Origin: an uncultured Chloroflexota bacterium
GTDB lineage: Bacteria; Chloroflexota; Anaerolineae; UBA4142; SHND01
Assembly: GCA_937870825.1 (NCBI GenBank)
Contig: CALMZO010000213.1
Span: forward strand, 35,392-99,391
DNA: 64,000 nt
Reading direction: 5' to 3'
Shown: positions 9,632 through 20,165 of the stretch, piece after piece
Layout: each line of letters begins with the position of its first letter
Numbering within the stretch: the first letter of the stretch is position 1
Translations under genes and position numbers: made by a program
The notes under the pieces: model-generated
What the model was told of the DNA's origin: nothing
Seen by the model: the letters and a program-made list of their open reading frames with translations, nothing else
Database searches by the model: none

Positions 9632-10716
9632 TTTAAACCCGTCGGTCCCACATAGTCCACATCGGGGCGAATCAACCGGTTGTCTGCGGCTTGTTCCAAG
9701 ATGTGCGCGGTCCATCCCGCAGTGCGGCTCGCCGCGAACGTCGCGGTGAAAAGATCGCGCGGCAGTCCGACGGCGTGCATAACCGCCGCGGAAAAAAATT
9801 CCACATTCGTGTACAAACGTTGGTCGGGTTTCTTTTCGTGCAAAATTTCGAGCGCGCGCTCTTCAACCGTTTGTGCAAGGCGAAAGAATGCGGGTTCGCT
9901 GTACGTGCGCGCGGTTTCGCGTAAAATTTCCGCGCGCGGGTCGGTTGTTTTGTACACGCGATGTCCGAAACCCATCAAACGTTCTTTGCGCGCCAACGCG
10001 TCACGAATCCACGTTTCCGCATTTTCCGCCGTTCCAATCGCATCGAGCATGTCCAAAACTTTTCTTGGCGCGCCGCCGTGCAATGGTCCTTTGAGCGCGC
10101 CAATCGCGCCCGTCACGGCGGAATACAAATCACTGCCGGTGGATGCAATCACACGCGCGGTAAAGGTCGAGGCGTTCATTCCATGGTCGGCGAGCAGCAC
10201 CAAATACACATTCATCATCGCGCGCTGCGCCGCAGTCGGTTCGCTGCCGGTAATCATGTACAAATAATTGCTGCCGTGGTCGAGGTCCTCGCGCGGCGGA
10301 ATGATTTCGAGACCATGACGCAGCCGGTGAAAGACGGCGATGAGACTGGCAACCTGCGCGGTGAGTGAAACGGCATGTGCCAGGTCAATGTTTGTGCCGG
10401 GATTCACCGCGCCGAGCGCGGAAACGCCCGTACGCAATGCATCCATCGGTTCCGTGAATTCCGGCAGGGCGCGCAATACATTGATTACACCGGACGGGAG
10501 CGAACGATGCTGCGCCATCTCTGCGCGCAGCGCGTGCCCTTGTTCCGCTGACGGTTTTTGCCCGTACCAAAGCAAGTATGCGACCTCTTCAAAGGCGGCG
10601 TGCTGCGCGAGGTCTTGAATCTCATAACCCTGAAAAACAAGCTGTCCTTTTTCACCTTCGACCAGACTGTGTCTTGTTTCTCCAACGACGATATTTTGCA
10701 GACCTTTCGCCGGCAT
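9616..10716 (-). CDS. gltA: citrate synthase
   Basis: LADHGMNASTFTARVIASTGSDLYSAVTGAIGALKGPLHGGA and GFGHRVYKTTDPRA motifs. Confidence 0.93.
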   Translation of the reverse strand: MPAKGLQNIVVGETRHSLVEGEKGQLVFQGYEIQDLAQHAAFEEVAYLLWYGQKPSAEQGHALRAEMAQHRSLPSGVINVLRALPEFTEPMDALRTGVSALGAVNPGTNIDLAHAVSLTAQVASLIAVFHRLRHGLEIIPPREDLDHGSNYLYMITGSEPTAAQRAMMNVYLVLLADHGMNASTFTARVIASTGSDLYSAVTGAIGALKGPLHGGAPRKVLDMLDAIGTAENAETWIRDALARKERLMGFGHRVYKTTDPRAEILRETARTYSEPAFFRLAQTVEERALEILHEKKPDQRLYTNVEFFSAAVMHAVGLPRDLFTATFAASRTAGWTAHILEQAADNRLIRPDVDYVGPTGLKWNAA

Positions 10717-10849
10717 GGTTGCCCCTCCGATGTGCTTGAAACAATTTCGCTCGCGAAACTTTTCGAAAACGAACTGTCGACGCGATTTTATATCACATCA
10801 CATTTTTTACGAAAGCCTGCGGAAAAAACATTGGTGTATACTGAACGCA

Positions 10850-12040
10850 ATGGACGAGAAAAGGGTAACGACAAATCGCACCCCCCGTGCCGCACTGTTT
10901 GTATATATTCCGTATTGTCCTTCCGTTTGCACATATTGTGACTTTAACGTGTACGCGCGGCGCGCAAGTGAATTTGACGCGTATGCGGACGCGGTGGCAA
11001 TGGAAATCGAGTTGACCGCGCAGGCGTTGCAAACTCCTATCCAAGCCACTTCGCTCGCGTTCGGCGGCGGCACACCCTCTATCTTGACGCTACCACAAAT
11101 TGAAAAAATAGTCGGGGCGGCGCGGAGGCACTGGGAATTCGTTTCCGATGCCGAGTGGACTTTGGAGGCAAATCCCGGCACGGTGGATTTGGAAAAATTG
11201 CGCGGGCTGCGCGAATTGGGGTTTGCGCGTTTGTCGCTCGGGGTGCAGACCTTTGACGATGCGCGTTTGCAGCAATTCAATCGAGCGCACACGGTCGCGC
11301 AATCGTTCGAGGCATTTGAATTGGCGCGACGCGCGGGCTTTGAAAATATCAATCTCGATTTCATGTATGGCTTGCCAAAACAAACGCCGGCTGATTGGCG
11401 CGAAACGTTGAATCGCGCGCTGGCGTTCGAGTCGGAACATCTTTCGCTGTACGGGTTGCAAGTGGAAGAGCGCACCGTTTTGAAAAAACAGATTGAGTTG
11501 GGGCGCGTCGTCCAGCCCGACGCGGAGGTCGCCGCAGAAATGTACGAATGCGCGGTGGACATGCTTGCCGCGCACGGCTTTGTTCATTACGAAATCTCGA
11601 ATTTTGCGAAACCGGGATTTGCATCGCGGCACAACAAAACGTACTGGTTGAACGAACCGTACTTGGGTTTTGGCGCGGGCGCGCATTCTTTGTGGTATGA
11701 CGCGCGCGGTGAATCCATTCGCTACGAAAATGTAAAATCGCCGCGTGAATATATTTTGCGAGAATCGCGAAACGAGAGTGTGATTGCCAAACGCGAATCA
11801 ATTTCGCCGGCAATGCAAATGGCAGAAACAATTTTTTTGGGCTTGCGTTTAGCGGAGGGAATCGCGTGGGAACGATTTCGCGCGCGCTTTGGCGTGGATG
11901 CGCGTGAGGTGTATCGCGAGCAAGTTGATACATTGTCGAAATCAAAATTGCTGCGCGTGAATGACGAGCGCATGTGGCTCACGGAGCAAGGAATGCTGCT
12001 GTCGAATCAATTGTTGTGGCGGTTCTTGCCGGACGAGTGA
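10850..12040 (+). CDS. hemW: radical SAM heme chaperone HemW
   Basis: FVYIPYCPSVCTYCDFN CX3CX2C; FGGGTPS; LGVQTFDD; internal start at 10850. Confidence 0.9.
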   Translation: MDEKRVTTNRTPRAALFVYIPYCPSVCTYCDFNVYARRASEFDAYADAVAMEIELTAQALQTPIQATSLAFGGGTPSILTLPQIEKIVGAARRHWEFVSDAEWTLEANPGTVDLEKLRGLRELGFARLSLGVQTFDDARLQQFNRAHTVAQSFEAFELARRAGFENINLDFMYGLPKQTPADWRETLNRALAFESEHLSLYGLQVEERTVLKKQIELGRVVQPDAEVAAEMYECAVDMLAAHGFVHYEISNFAKPGFASRHNKTYWLNEPYLGFGAGAHSLWYDARGESIRYENVKSPREYILRESRNESVIAKRESISPAMQMAETIFLGLRLAEGIAWERFRARFGVDAREVYREQVDTLSKSKLLRVNDERMWLTEQGMLLSNQLLWRFLPDE

Positions 12041-12066
12041 GGTTTACGCTTACCAAAGAGCATCGC

Positions 12067-13074
12067 TTATTTGTCACGGTACACAACTTGATGGACCAGA
12101 TTGTGCAGACGCGTCATCGCAGCGTTATGGAGTAGAGTGGCTTCGAGCGCGCCGCGCGCGCGTCGGGCATAGATTTCTGCCTGCGCGGTGGAATGAGCCC
12201 GCGCTTTGCATTCTTCCAAAATTTGTTCCACGCGCTTGAGCTCTTTGCTGGTCCAATCCGGTTTGGCGTACAACGCGCGTAATTCTTCGCCTCGCTCCGA
12301 CTGCATCGCATACAAGACGGGATAGGATTTTTTGCGGCTCAGTAAATCGGTGCGCGCGGATTTGCCCGTCACTTCGGGGTCGCCCCACAATCCCAAAACA
12401 TCATCGGCAATCTGAAACGCAATCCCGAGCGATTCGCCATAGTTTGCGAGCGTGCGATACAGCTGCGCCTCGCCCGTCCCCAACCGCGCGCCGATTTCAC
12501 ATGCGCCCGCGAGCAGCGCCGCCGTTTTGCCGCCAATCATGTCAAAGTAATCGTTGAGCGTCACCTGGTCGGCGCGCTCGTAACCCAAATCGAGATATTG
12601 TCCTTGCGTAAGTTTTAGCGTTGCCGCGTGAAACACGCGTTGAATGGCAATGTATTGCGCGAGCGACAAACTGCCCGGCAGTTCGTCCATGGCTTGTTGC
12701 GCCAAAACAAACATCGCGTCGCCCGCGTTAATCGCTTGCGGCATGCCCCACAGTTTCCAAAGGGTCGGGCGTCCGCGCCGCGCTTCGCTGTCGTCTTGGA
12801 TGTCGTCATGAATCAAAGAAAAATTGTGAATCAATTCTACGGCAGCTGCGGCGGGCAGCGCGTCGCGCCAATTGCCGCCGACGGCTTCACAGCACCACAA
12901 ACAGAGCAGCGGACGAATTCGTTTCCCCGTGTCCGCGCGCATTTTTTTTCCATTCGCATCCGTCCAGCCGAGATGATAATGGAGCATGTTGAAAAATTCG
13001 CGGTACTGCGAGTTGCGCGGGGTTGTCAAGGACTGTAATTCGGTTTCAATCGCTTCTAGATACTCGTTTGACAT
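12067..13074 (-). CDS. polyprenyl synthetase (class I prenyl diphosphate synthase)
   Basis: IHDDIQDDSEARRGRPT and FQIADDVLGLWGD Asp-rich motifs; start MSNEYLE at 13074. Confidence 0.9.
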   Translation of the reverse strand: MSNEYLEAIETELQSLTTPRNSQYREFFNMLHYHLGWTDANGKKMRADTGKRIRPLLCLWCCEAVGGNWRDALPAAAAVELIHNFSLIHDDIQDDSEARRGRPTLWKLWGMPQAINAGDAMFVLAQQAMDELPGSLSLAQYIAIQRVFHAATLKLTQGQYLDLGYERADQVTLNDYFDMIGGKTAALLAGACEIGARLGTGEAQLYRTLANYGESLGIAFQIADDVLGLWGDPEVTGKSARTDLLSRKKSYPVLYAMQSERGEELRALYAKPDWTSKELKRVEQILEECKARAHSTAQAEIYARRARGALEATLLHNAAMTRLHNLVHQVVYRDK

Positions 13075-13124
13075 GGAGTTAAAGTGGAAGCAGTGTGCTA
13101 ACGAGGAACGAGTCTTGGTGCAAA

Positions 13125-14159
13125 TTAGATTTTTTCGAGGTGCGGTGTGGTGCGGAGCTGTTCCAAGTTCGCCGCGCCGACCCCAAACATCGCCACGCGC
13201 AATTGTTTCACGAGCGCAAAAATTCCGTCCGTCGCGCTCTCGGCGGAAACGTTGGCGAGTTTCAACAGCGGCGATGCGAGCCCGACGAGCGACGCACCGA
13301 GCGCGATACATTTTGCAATTTCGATGCCGTTGCGAATGCCGCCGCTGGCAAAAAGGGGCAAGTCCGGCGCCGCCTTGCGCGCCTGAATCAAACTTTCCGC
13401 CGTCGGGATGCCCCAATCCCAGAACGCTGCGGCGAGTTGTTGCAGTTCCGCGTTGGGGGCGCGTTTCGCTTCGACGGCAGCCCATGATGTGCCGCCCGCG
13501 CCGGCAACATCGATCGCGCAGACTCCGGCATTCACCAACTGCCGGGCGGTCTTTTCGGAAATGCCAAAGCCGACCTCTTTGACAAGGACCGGCACTTGAA
13601 GCGCGCGGCACACGTGTTCAATTTTGTTGAGCACCCCGCTCCAATTGATGTTGCCGTGGTTTTGAACGGCTTCTTGCATCGGGTTCAAATGCAGAATGAG
13701 CGCGTCGGCTTGAATCATGTCCACTGCGCGTTGGCATTCGTCAATGCCATAGCCATAGTTCAGTTGAATCGCGCCAAGATTGGCAAAGAGCAAGATATCG
13801 GGCGCGAGGTCGCGGACGCGATACGTGCGCGCGAGCGCGGGGTCCGCAATTGCAGCGCGTTGCGAGCCGAGACCCATCGCGATGCCCGTCGCTTGCGCGG
13901 CTTGCGCGAGATTGCGATTGATGCGCTCGGCTTCGTGCGCGCCGCCGGTCATGGAAGATACAAGCAGCGGCGCGCGCAAAACTTTGCCAAAGAGCGTAAG
14001 GGAAGTATCAATCGCGTCGAGGTCAAGTTCGGGCAGCGCTTGGTGGACAAGGCGGTATTTTTCGAGTCCGGTGCTGACGTCGAAAAATTGAACATTCTCT
14101 TCGAGATTGATGCGAAGGTGTTCGACTTTGCGGTTACTCACAACAGTTTCGTCGGGCAT
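13125..14159 (-). CDS. fni: type 2 isopentenyl-diphosphate delta-isomerase
   Basis: [58 protein letters not shown] motifs. Confidence 0.93.
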   Translation of the reverse strand: MPDETVVSNRKVEHLRINLEENVQFFDVSTGLEKYRLVHQALPELDLDAIDTSLTLFGKVLRAPLLVSSMTGGAHEAERINRNLAQAAQATGIAMGLGSQRAAIADPALARTYRVRDLAPDILLFANLGAIQLNYGYGIDECQRAVDMIQADALILHLNPMQEAVQNHGNINWSGVLNKIEHVCRALQVPVLVKEVGFGISEKTARQLVNAGVCAIDVAGAGGTSWAAVEAKRAPNAELQQLAAAFWDWGIPTAESLIQARKAAPDLPLFASGGIRNGIEIAKCIALGASLVGLASPLLKLANVSAESATDGIFALVKQLRVAMFGVGAANLEQLRTTPHLEKI

Positions 14160-14406
14160 AGGTGGTCGCCCGCGATTATATCATATCGAATAAGCTGCTG
14201 AAATAACGGCTACATTCGCGATACGCGTCGCGCAACTCGTTGACGTGTGAGGTGTTAATTCTAGCAGTATCACTGCGGCAAGTGAGCGTCGTTTGCGCGT
14301 GACCAAGCTTTTGACGCTGTTTGGCATCGTGCATATACTTGCCCGCATTGTTGTGTTGCAGGAGCAGCACAGCAAACACCCAACCATTCTTTCGGAGGCA
14401 AACGAC

Positions 14407-14643
14407 ATGGAAGACACTTTTGAACAAGTGAAAGCAATCATTGTGGACAAGCTGGGCGTGGACGAATCCAAAGTAGTTCCGACCGCGCGTTTTCGCGAAG
14501 ACCTGGAAGCAGACTCACTCGACCTCGTCGAACTCATCATGGAGTTTGAAGAAAAATTCGGCGGCGAAATTTCTGACGAAGAAGCGCAAAAGATTACCAC
14601 CGTAGGCGAAGCCGTCTCGTTTCTCGATTCGCACAAGAAATAA
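14407..14643 (+). CDS. acpP: acyl carrier protein
   Basis: [42 protein letters not shown]. Confidence 0.94.
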   Translation: MEDTFEQVKAIIVDKLGVDESKVVPTARFREDLEADSLDLVELIMEFEEKFGGEISDEEAQKITTVGEAVSFLDSHKK

Positions 14644-14715
14644 GAACAAGCTCAACCCTTTTGGAATTTCAAGCATGAGCCTCGATTGCATCGGGGCTTG
14701 TGCTGTTTATGGGAA

Positions 14716-14752
14716 CCTCACCCGAGCCCTCTCCTTGTCAAGGAGAGGCGAG
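14716..14752. repeat. palindromic intergenic repeat of the CCTCACCC...CTCTCCTT/AAGGAGAGG type
   Basis: CCCTCTCCTT-gtca-AAGGAGAGG inverted repeat directly 5' of the next ORF. Confidence 0.55.
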
Positions 14753-14761
14753 GAGATTGCA

Positions 14762-15112
14762 ATGGATGCGCGCGGTGTGCAGCGGCTATTGGACAAGACA
14801 TTTGGTTTGGCAGAAACGGCGATGACCGTCGGCGGAAAAACGACGGAGGTGGCGCTGCGCGACGCGCGTTTGTCCGACGCGGTGAAACGGAAACTCATTC
14901 CGTTGTATGGGGAAGAAGCATTGCGCCGTACGTTAAATTACACGGGGCTCGGGCTGGCGTTGTGCCGCGCGATTGAAAATGAAATGGACGACGATGCCGC
15001 GCGCGCGCAACTCGAATTTTATCGCATGCGCTTTCAAGAAATTTATGAACAGGCGCGGCAGCAATTTGAAAAGGAATTTGCCAACTCGCGCGCGCTGATG
15101 CCCAATGAGTGA
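14762..15112 (+). CDS. hypothetical protein
   Basis: ORF with plausible internal ATG at 14762 (MDARGVQRLLDKTFG), overlapping the start of the next ORF. Confidence 0.5.
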   Translation: MDARGVQRLLDKTFGLAETAMTVGGKTTEVALRDARLSDAVKRKLIPLYGEEALRRTLNYTGLGLALCRAIENEMDDDAARAQLEFYRMRFQEIYEQARQQFEKEFANSRALMPNE

Positions 15113-15581
15113 GAATCGTCTGTTGGTCGCGGATTATGTGCTGCAAGACTTGCAAGCGGCAGTGAAAATGCGCGAACCGCGCGCGTTGGAGCTGGCGTAC
15201 GCGCTGGCGTTGGCGTTGCCCGACGCGGAAGGGACGACGGCATTGCGCGCCGCGACGAGCGCGGTGCAAGATGCGACGCCGTTTGAAATTTCAAGCGATG
15301 TGCGCGAGATGCTCGAGTACGCCATTGAAAAATATGTCGCGTTGACGCGGGGAGATTTGGAGCGCGCCGATTTGGGAAATGTGAACGTTCTGGCGTTTGA
15401 ACGGCGCGCGAAGGATGAACGATTGTTGATTGTCAATAATTTGGCGCGTGTTTCGCAGCCCATCAAGTTCCAAAATTATGCGGGCAAGCAAGGGTGGGAC
15501 ATTTTGAATCGCGTGGAATTTACTTTTCCGCCGCGCGCACAGTTAGAGATGTACGAGTTTTTGTGGTTGATGATAGACTAG
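15105..15581 (+). CDS. hypothetical protein
   Basis: 158-aa ORF translationally coupled to the upstream ORF. Confidence 0.55.
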   Translation: MSENRLLVADYVLQDLQAAVKMREPRALELAYALALALPDAEGTTALRAATSAVQDATPFEISSDVREMLEYAIEKYVALTRGDLERADLGNVNVLAFERRAKDERLLIVNNLARVSQPIKFQNYAGKQGWDILNRVEFTFPPRAQLEMYEFLWLMID

Positions 15582-15634
15582 AACACCTTTGAGGTTGGCG
15601 ATAAAGTTCATCGCAGAAACCTCGAAGGTGTTTT
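15582..15634. terminator. two-tier hairpin terminator, repeated-family member 1
   Basis: AACACCTTTGAGGTTGGCGATaaagttcATCGCagAAACCTCGAAGGTGTTTT. Confidence 0.8.
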
Positions 15635-15635
15635 G

Positions 15636-16988
15636 TTATTGTAGTGGCGGTGTCCAATCATTTCCCAAGATGACGCGAATGTCCGAATCGCGTTCCGCGG
15701 TGGGATTGCGGCGCACATTGCCCGGGTCGACGTTAAAGTGCTGCGAGAGCCATTCCATGGTCGCGGGTTTGTTCGCAAGGTCAACGAGTACGGTTTTCGC
15801 GTAATCGCGTTTTTCGGCGTTGCCGATTTGAATCACGTTAAAGCCGTTGCTTTTGAGATAACGTGATGCCATGGCGGCGATGCCGTCTTTGTTGGTCCCG
15901 TTTAAAATGATGATGCGTGCCGCTTCGGCTTTGAGCGGCGAGATTGCGACGGCGTTTGTCGCTTGCGGCGTGCTGAACATTTCCTGAATCAGCGCGCCGA
16001 TTTTTTCGCGGTCGGGCCACAAGACATCCGCGCCGGTGTTTAATTTGATTTCATAACTCATTGTCAAATCAATGGAACGCGATTTGATATTATCGGAGCG
16101 AATCTGCGCGGCGAGGGGCGCGAGCGAGAGCATTTGTTCGGGGGTCATGTCCGTTTCCACCGCGTCGCGCAACTGTGCGAGCAGCTGCGGCGCCTGAGCG
16201 AGCGCGTTGATTTTGAGCGCCTTGTCGCGTGTGGCAACAATGACTTGCATCTGACGCCGGGAACGGTCAAAGTCGCTGGTGGATTTGCGCGAGCGCGCAT
16301 ACTTGAGCGCGAGGTCGCCGTTCATGTGTTGGCGTCCGGCGGGAATGTATAAATGAGTGATGCCATAGTCTTCGGTGGGATATTCGGGGTCATCAATCGT
16401 TTCCGGCACATCAATCTCGATGCCGCCGAGCGCGTCAATGATTTTCCGAAAGCCGTCAAAATCAACCAACACGTAATAATGGATCGGAATCGCGAAATTG
16501 TATTCGACGGTCTTTTCGGCGAGCGCGGGACCGCCGCCGGGATAATTGGACGAGTCGCCGTAAAAATTTGCTGTGTTGATGCGGTTCTCACCTGCGCCGG
16601 GCGCGGGAATCGGCACGTACAAATCGCGCGGGATGGTCAACATGCCCGCGCTTTTTGTTTTGGGGTCAAGCGTTGCCACAATCATCGTGTCGGTGCGCCA
16701 GGGACCTTCTTCGTCTACGCGGCGGTCAATGCCGAGCAAAAGAATGTTGATGCGTTCACCCGCTGCAACGTTCGGCGGCGGCGCGAGGGTCGGGACGGCG
16801 GCTTGAACTTGCGAGGGCAGGTCGGCGACGATGCCCGCAATGTTGGGCAGGTTCGCCGTCGCGGTGTACTCGCGAATCGTGTCAAAAAAATAATAGCCCG
16901 CGCCGATGCCGCCGCAGACAAAGAGGGTAAAGAACATTCCGGCGAGCATCCAGAGGATAAATTTCAAGGGAGTACGTTTTTGCTGCAT
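15636..16988 (-). CDS. LytR-CpsA-Psr (LCP) family protein with LytR_C domain
   Basis: RINILLLGIDRRVDEEGPWRTDTMIVATLDPKTKSAGMLTIPRDLYVPIP; C-terminal IILNGTNKDGIAAMASRYLKSNGF. Confidence 0.92.
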   Translation of the reverse strand: MQQKRTPLKFILWMLAGMFFTLFVCGGIGAGYYFFDTIREYTATANLPNIAGIVADLPSQVQAAVPTLAPPPNVAAGERINILLLGIDRRVDEEGPWRTDTMIVATLDPKTKSAGMLTIPRDLYVPIPAPGAGENRINTANFYGDSSNYPGGGPALAEKTVEYNFAIPIHYYVLVDFDGFRKIIDALGGIEIDVPETIDDPEYPTEDYGITHLYIPAGRQHMNGDLALKYARSRKSTSDFDRSRRQMQVIVATRDKALKINALAQAPQLLAQLRDAVETDMTPEQMLSLAPLAAQIRSDNIKSRSIDLTMSYEIKLNTGADVLWPDREKIGALIQEMFSTPQATNAVAISPLKAEAARIIILNGTNKDGIAAMASRYLKSNGFNVIQIGNAEKRDYAKTVLVDLANKPATMEWLSQHFNVDPGNVRRNPTAERDSDIRVILGNDWTPPLQ

Positions 16989-17321
16989 AGACCACCTTTT
17001 GCGGATTATAGCATGACGCGTTATAGACGCTCATTTTGGGTTTGCGGTTTCATTTCTTGAAGCAAATCGCAAACATGCGAGTTCGTTGTGGATTCAAACA
17101 GGAAAATCAGTCGAGACTTGGAACGCTGTAGTTTCAGCAATTGGAAATTGCCGTCTGAAAAAAGGTTTAAATCGCGCGGCGATTGTGAATGCGGAGCATT
17201 TTGTCTTTTTTTAGCGTGAAATTCTATTTCACGCAGGCGCGGCAATTTCAAATGCGTTTGCCCTATGGAACGCTGTGGCGTGTTACAGCATTTTCAAGAT
17301 GTGTTGTAGAATCGTTGCCCC

Positions 17322-18947
17322 ATGACTGTCGTTGTCGGACTGTTGCCCGCGTTAATTTTGTTCGCGGGCGCGCTGCTCAGTTTGCTGCCCCTCCCATTCC
17401 CGCCGCGTACTCTCAAATGGATTCCGATTGTCGCATCCGGTTTGGCACTGCTCGCCATATTCGGTCTCGCGCCCACGTCGCAACTCTTTACGCTCTTTCC
17501 GCCGAATGAAGCTTTGCCGGCACTCTCGCTGACGCTGCAATGGAACGGCATCGCGTTGGTGTTTGGTTTGGTGATGCTGGCGGCGTTGTGCGGACGATTT
17601 TTAATTGGATGGGAAACCGATACGCGCGCGTTCGTTATGGGCGCGTTGGTGAGCGCGGGCGGCGCGCTGTTATTTTTTGCGGCGGACAATTTTACGACGG
17701 TTGCGAGCGCGTGGATTCTGGTCGAGTTGGGTTTGCTGATTGTGCCGGCTGAAGAAGGCAAAGCGCAGGAAGCGGCGGCGCGCGCGTTCGGTTGGAACCT
17801 CGCCGCGATTGTCTTGTGGCTTACGGCGGGGATGGTGGCATCGAATCTGGGAAGTTCGCTGCGGCTCGACGAAGTGGCGTTTGATGCGACGAGCGCGTTT
17901 TTGGTTCTCGTCGCGATTTGGATTCGCAGCGGTATTTATCCCGTTCAAGTCGCGGCAACTGCAAATTCAAACTCGCTCGGTGTGCGGCTTGGACTGCCGT
18001 TCTTGCTTGGCGGATATTTGCTCACGCGCTTTTTGATGCAGGGCAGCGCGGCAATTGCGTTTGGCGCAGAGCTCAAAATCCTAACCTTGCTCGCGGTGGG
18101 CGCGAGTGCATTGATTGTTGTGGGACAGATGCACGGCAGTGACGCGTTGACGTGGAGCGTGCGCGCCGTGGGCGCGACGATGCTGCTGCTGCCATTGTTC
18201 ATCAGTCTCCGCGCTGCTTTGGCTGTAAGCGTGTGGCTCGCGCCGGCGTTGTATGTCGTCTGCCATTTTTTGGAATTGGGGATGCAGTGGCGCGCAGAGC
18301 CGCCGCGTCTGCGGTTGACGATGGCTATTTGGATTGCTGTACTGCTGATGCTTGCAGGACTGCCATTGGCGCCGACGTTTTGGACGCGTGTTGGATTGCT
18401 CGCATCGGCGTACGCGACCGCCGGAATTTTTTTGTGGCTGTTGTTGGTTGCAACCATGTCGCTCTTGCTGATTCCCGTCTGGCGCGAAATTTTCGCGAGC
18501 GGACAGGTGGCACCGCGAGAGCCAACTTGTTTTGACTACGCCGCGTTGGCGTTGGTTGGATTGCCTGCGCTTGGGTTGAGTGTTGTCCCATTTGTTTTTC
18601 TGGCGCCGTTCGGCAATGCGGCGCAAGCGAGCGGCGCACAGGTATACAACGCGTTGTTTCAGCCCACGAATGTTGCGTCGTTAATTTTTTTGCTCGCGGG
18701 AATCGGCGTGCCGCTGCTCGCATCGTTCGAATTGGCGCGCCGCTGGACGCCGCGCGCGAATTTGCTGCCGCTGCCTGTAACGAACGCATTGGATTTAACG
18801 GGCGTCTCAATTTTTCTGGACCGCGGATATCGGTTGGTGCGCGCGCTGGTTCAGCAAGGAATCACGGTATTGGAACAACCGCCGATGGCATGGCTCTTGT
18901 TTTTGATTATTTGGGTCGCCATCTGGGTAATCGGTCTGAGTAGATGA
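17322..18947 (+). CDS. multi-pass membrane protein, divergent NADH-quinone oxidoreductase/Mrp-type transporter-like
   Basis: About 14 hydrophobic segments; WIRSGIYPVQVAATANSNS resembles the proton_antipo_M core; no strong diagnostic motif. Confidence 0.45.
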   Translation: MTVVVGLLPALILFAGALLSLLPLPFPPRTLKWIPIVASGLALLAIFGLAPTSQLFTLFPPNEALPALSLTLQWNGIALVFGLVMLAALCGRFLIGWETDTRAFVMGALVSAGGALLFFAADNFTTVASAWILVELGLLIVPAEEGKAQEAAARAFGWNLAAIVLWLTAGMVASNLGSSLRLDEVAFDATSAFLVLVAIWIRSGIYPVQVAATANSNSLGVRLGLPFLLGGYLLTRFLMQGSAAIAFGAELKILTLLAVGASALIVVGQMHGSDALTWSVRAVGATMLLLPLFISLRAALAVSVWLAPALYVVCHFLELGMQWRAEPPRLRLTMAIWIAVLLMLAGLPLAPTFWTRVGLLASAYATAGIFLWLLLVATMSLLLIPVWREIFASGQVAPREPTCFDYAALALVGLPALGLSVVPFVFLAPFGNAAQASGAQVYNALFQPTNVASLIFLLAGIGVPLLASFELARRWTPRANLLPLPVTNALDLTGVSIFLDRGYRLVRALVQQGITVLEQPPMAWLLFLIIWVAIWVIGLSR

Positions 18948-18972
18948 AACGGAATGCCATTTGAGGTGTGAG

Positions 18973-20049
18973 ATGAAACGATATTTCCTGTTCTGGTGTA
19001 TTGTGTTTTTGATGGGCGGATGCAGCCGCGTTGTGCCGACACCGCTGCCGACGCCGGAGCCGCTGCCGACAAACATCGTTGTAATGACGCCGATTGACTT
19101 ACCGACGAGAACACCGCCGCCGCTCGACGAGCCACAACTCTTGGAACTCAAGAAATTGCTCAAGCGCGGCTTGGACGAACAAAGCGGTGACGTGCTGGCG
19201 AATACGATTTCCTTCAACAAATGGGTCGCGTCCATTTATCGGCAAGGCGGGACTCCGCCGATTGACCCGCGCCGTGGTTTGAATCTGTCGCTGCAATTCG
19301 CCAAAGAAAACAAACTGACCATTGATATTGACCGCCCCACGTATGAGCCGCGTTGGAGTGTACCGGTCGGCGACACGTCCGTCTTGGTGATGGCATATCC
19401 CAAAGAGGGTGAACCGTATCACGCGCATTTGTATATCCAGCGCGAACCGAGCGCCTGGCGCTATACCGGAATTCTGACGCGCATTCCGTACTATGACGCG
19501 CCGAGTGTGGCGCAGCTGTTGGCAAATCCCACCCGGTACGAGGGCAAAGAATACATGTACGTCGGCGCGTACCAACCGAAAGCGACGCCACCCGCGAATG
19601 CGGGGACCGCGCCGGAAAATGCCGCGTTCGTCCTTGACACATTTTCCGGTGCGCTGTGGGTGAAAATGCTCGATGCGCCGTACGTGGACAAGCTGCCGCC
19701 GGATGCCGACTCGCGCGCAGGACAAAATGTCCGCGTCTTTGGCACCATCAAATTGAACAACGGCGTGCCTTACCTCGAAAGCGACAGCGCAGAATTTATT
19801 CCGCCGAACACGTGGGCGCACGTACAGGGCATTGTCGAAAAAGTGGACGCATCCACGCGCACCATCACCGTCAAACCGAATGGCAGCGGCGCGGCGACAC
19901 TGAAATTGACCGAGACCTCATTTGTCTCATTGCCCGATGCGATGCGCGGCAGTTTCCCAGATGTGAAAACGGGGCAGACGGTGGATGCAATCGGCGTGCC
20001 GCAACAAGACGGAACGCTGCTTGTCGAAGAATTGTTCATCGGCAAATAA
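18973..20049 (+). CDS. putative lipoprotein of unknown function
   Basis: MKRYFLFWCIVFLMGGCSRVVPTPLPTPEP lipobox followed by Pro/Thr-rich linker. Confidence 0.6.
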   Translation: MKRYFLFWCIVFLMGGCSRVVPTPLPTPEPLPTNIVVMTPIDLPTRTPPPLDEPQLLELKKLLKRGLDEQSGDVLANTISFNKWVASIYRQGGTPPIDPRRGLNLSLQFAKENKLTIDIDRPTYEPRWSVPVGDTSVLVMAYPKEGEPYHAHLYIQREPSAWRYTGILTRIPYYDAPSVAQLLANPTRYEGKEYMYVGAYQPKATPPANAGTAPENAAFVLDTFSGALWVKMLDAPYVDKLPPDADSRAGQNVRVFGTIKLNNGVPYLESDSAEFIPPNTWAHVQGIVEKVDASTRTITVKPNGSGAATLKLTETSFVSLPDAMRGSFPDVKTGQTVDAIGVPQQDGTLLVEELFIGK

Positions 20050-20094
20050 ATATAAAAACTCCGATGTCGGCAAGACATCGGAGTTTTTATATTT
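20048..20094. terminator. intrinsic terminator
   Basis: Perfect 21-bp stem AAATATAAAAACTCCGATGTC-ggcaa-GACATCGGAGTTTTTATATTT. Confidence 0.92.
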
Positions 20095-20165
20095 GGAACA
20101 AAATTTCAAACTCTATCGTCACACTAGCAGGAAGCAATTCATAGTACCAACACAGGAGGAGATTT

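Noticed and set aside
12067-13611. 514-aa minus-strand ORF
   Set aside because: Only the 12067-13074 part matches a prenyl synthase; the N-terminal extension lies antisense to the fni reading frame.
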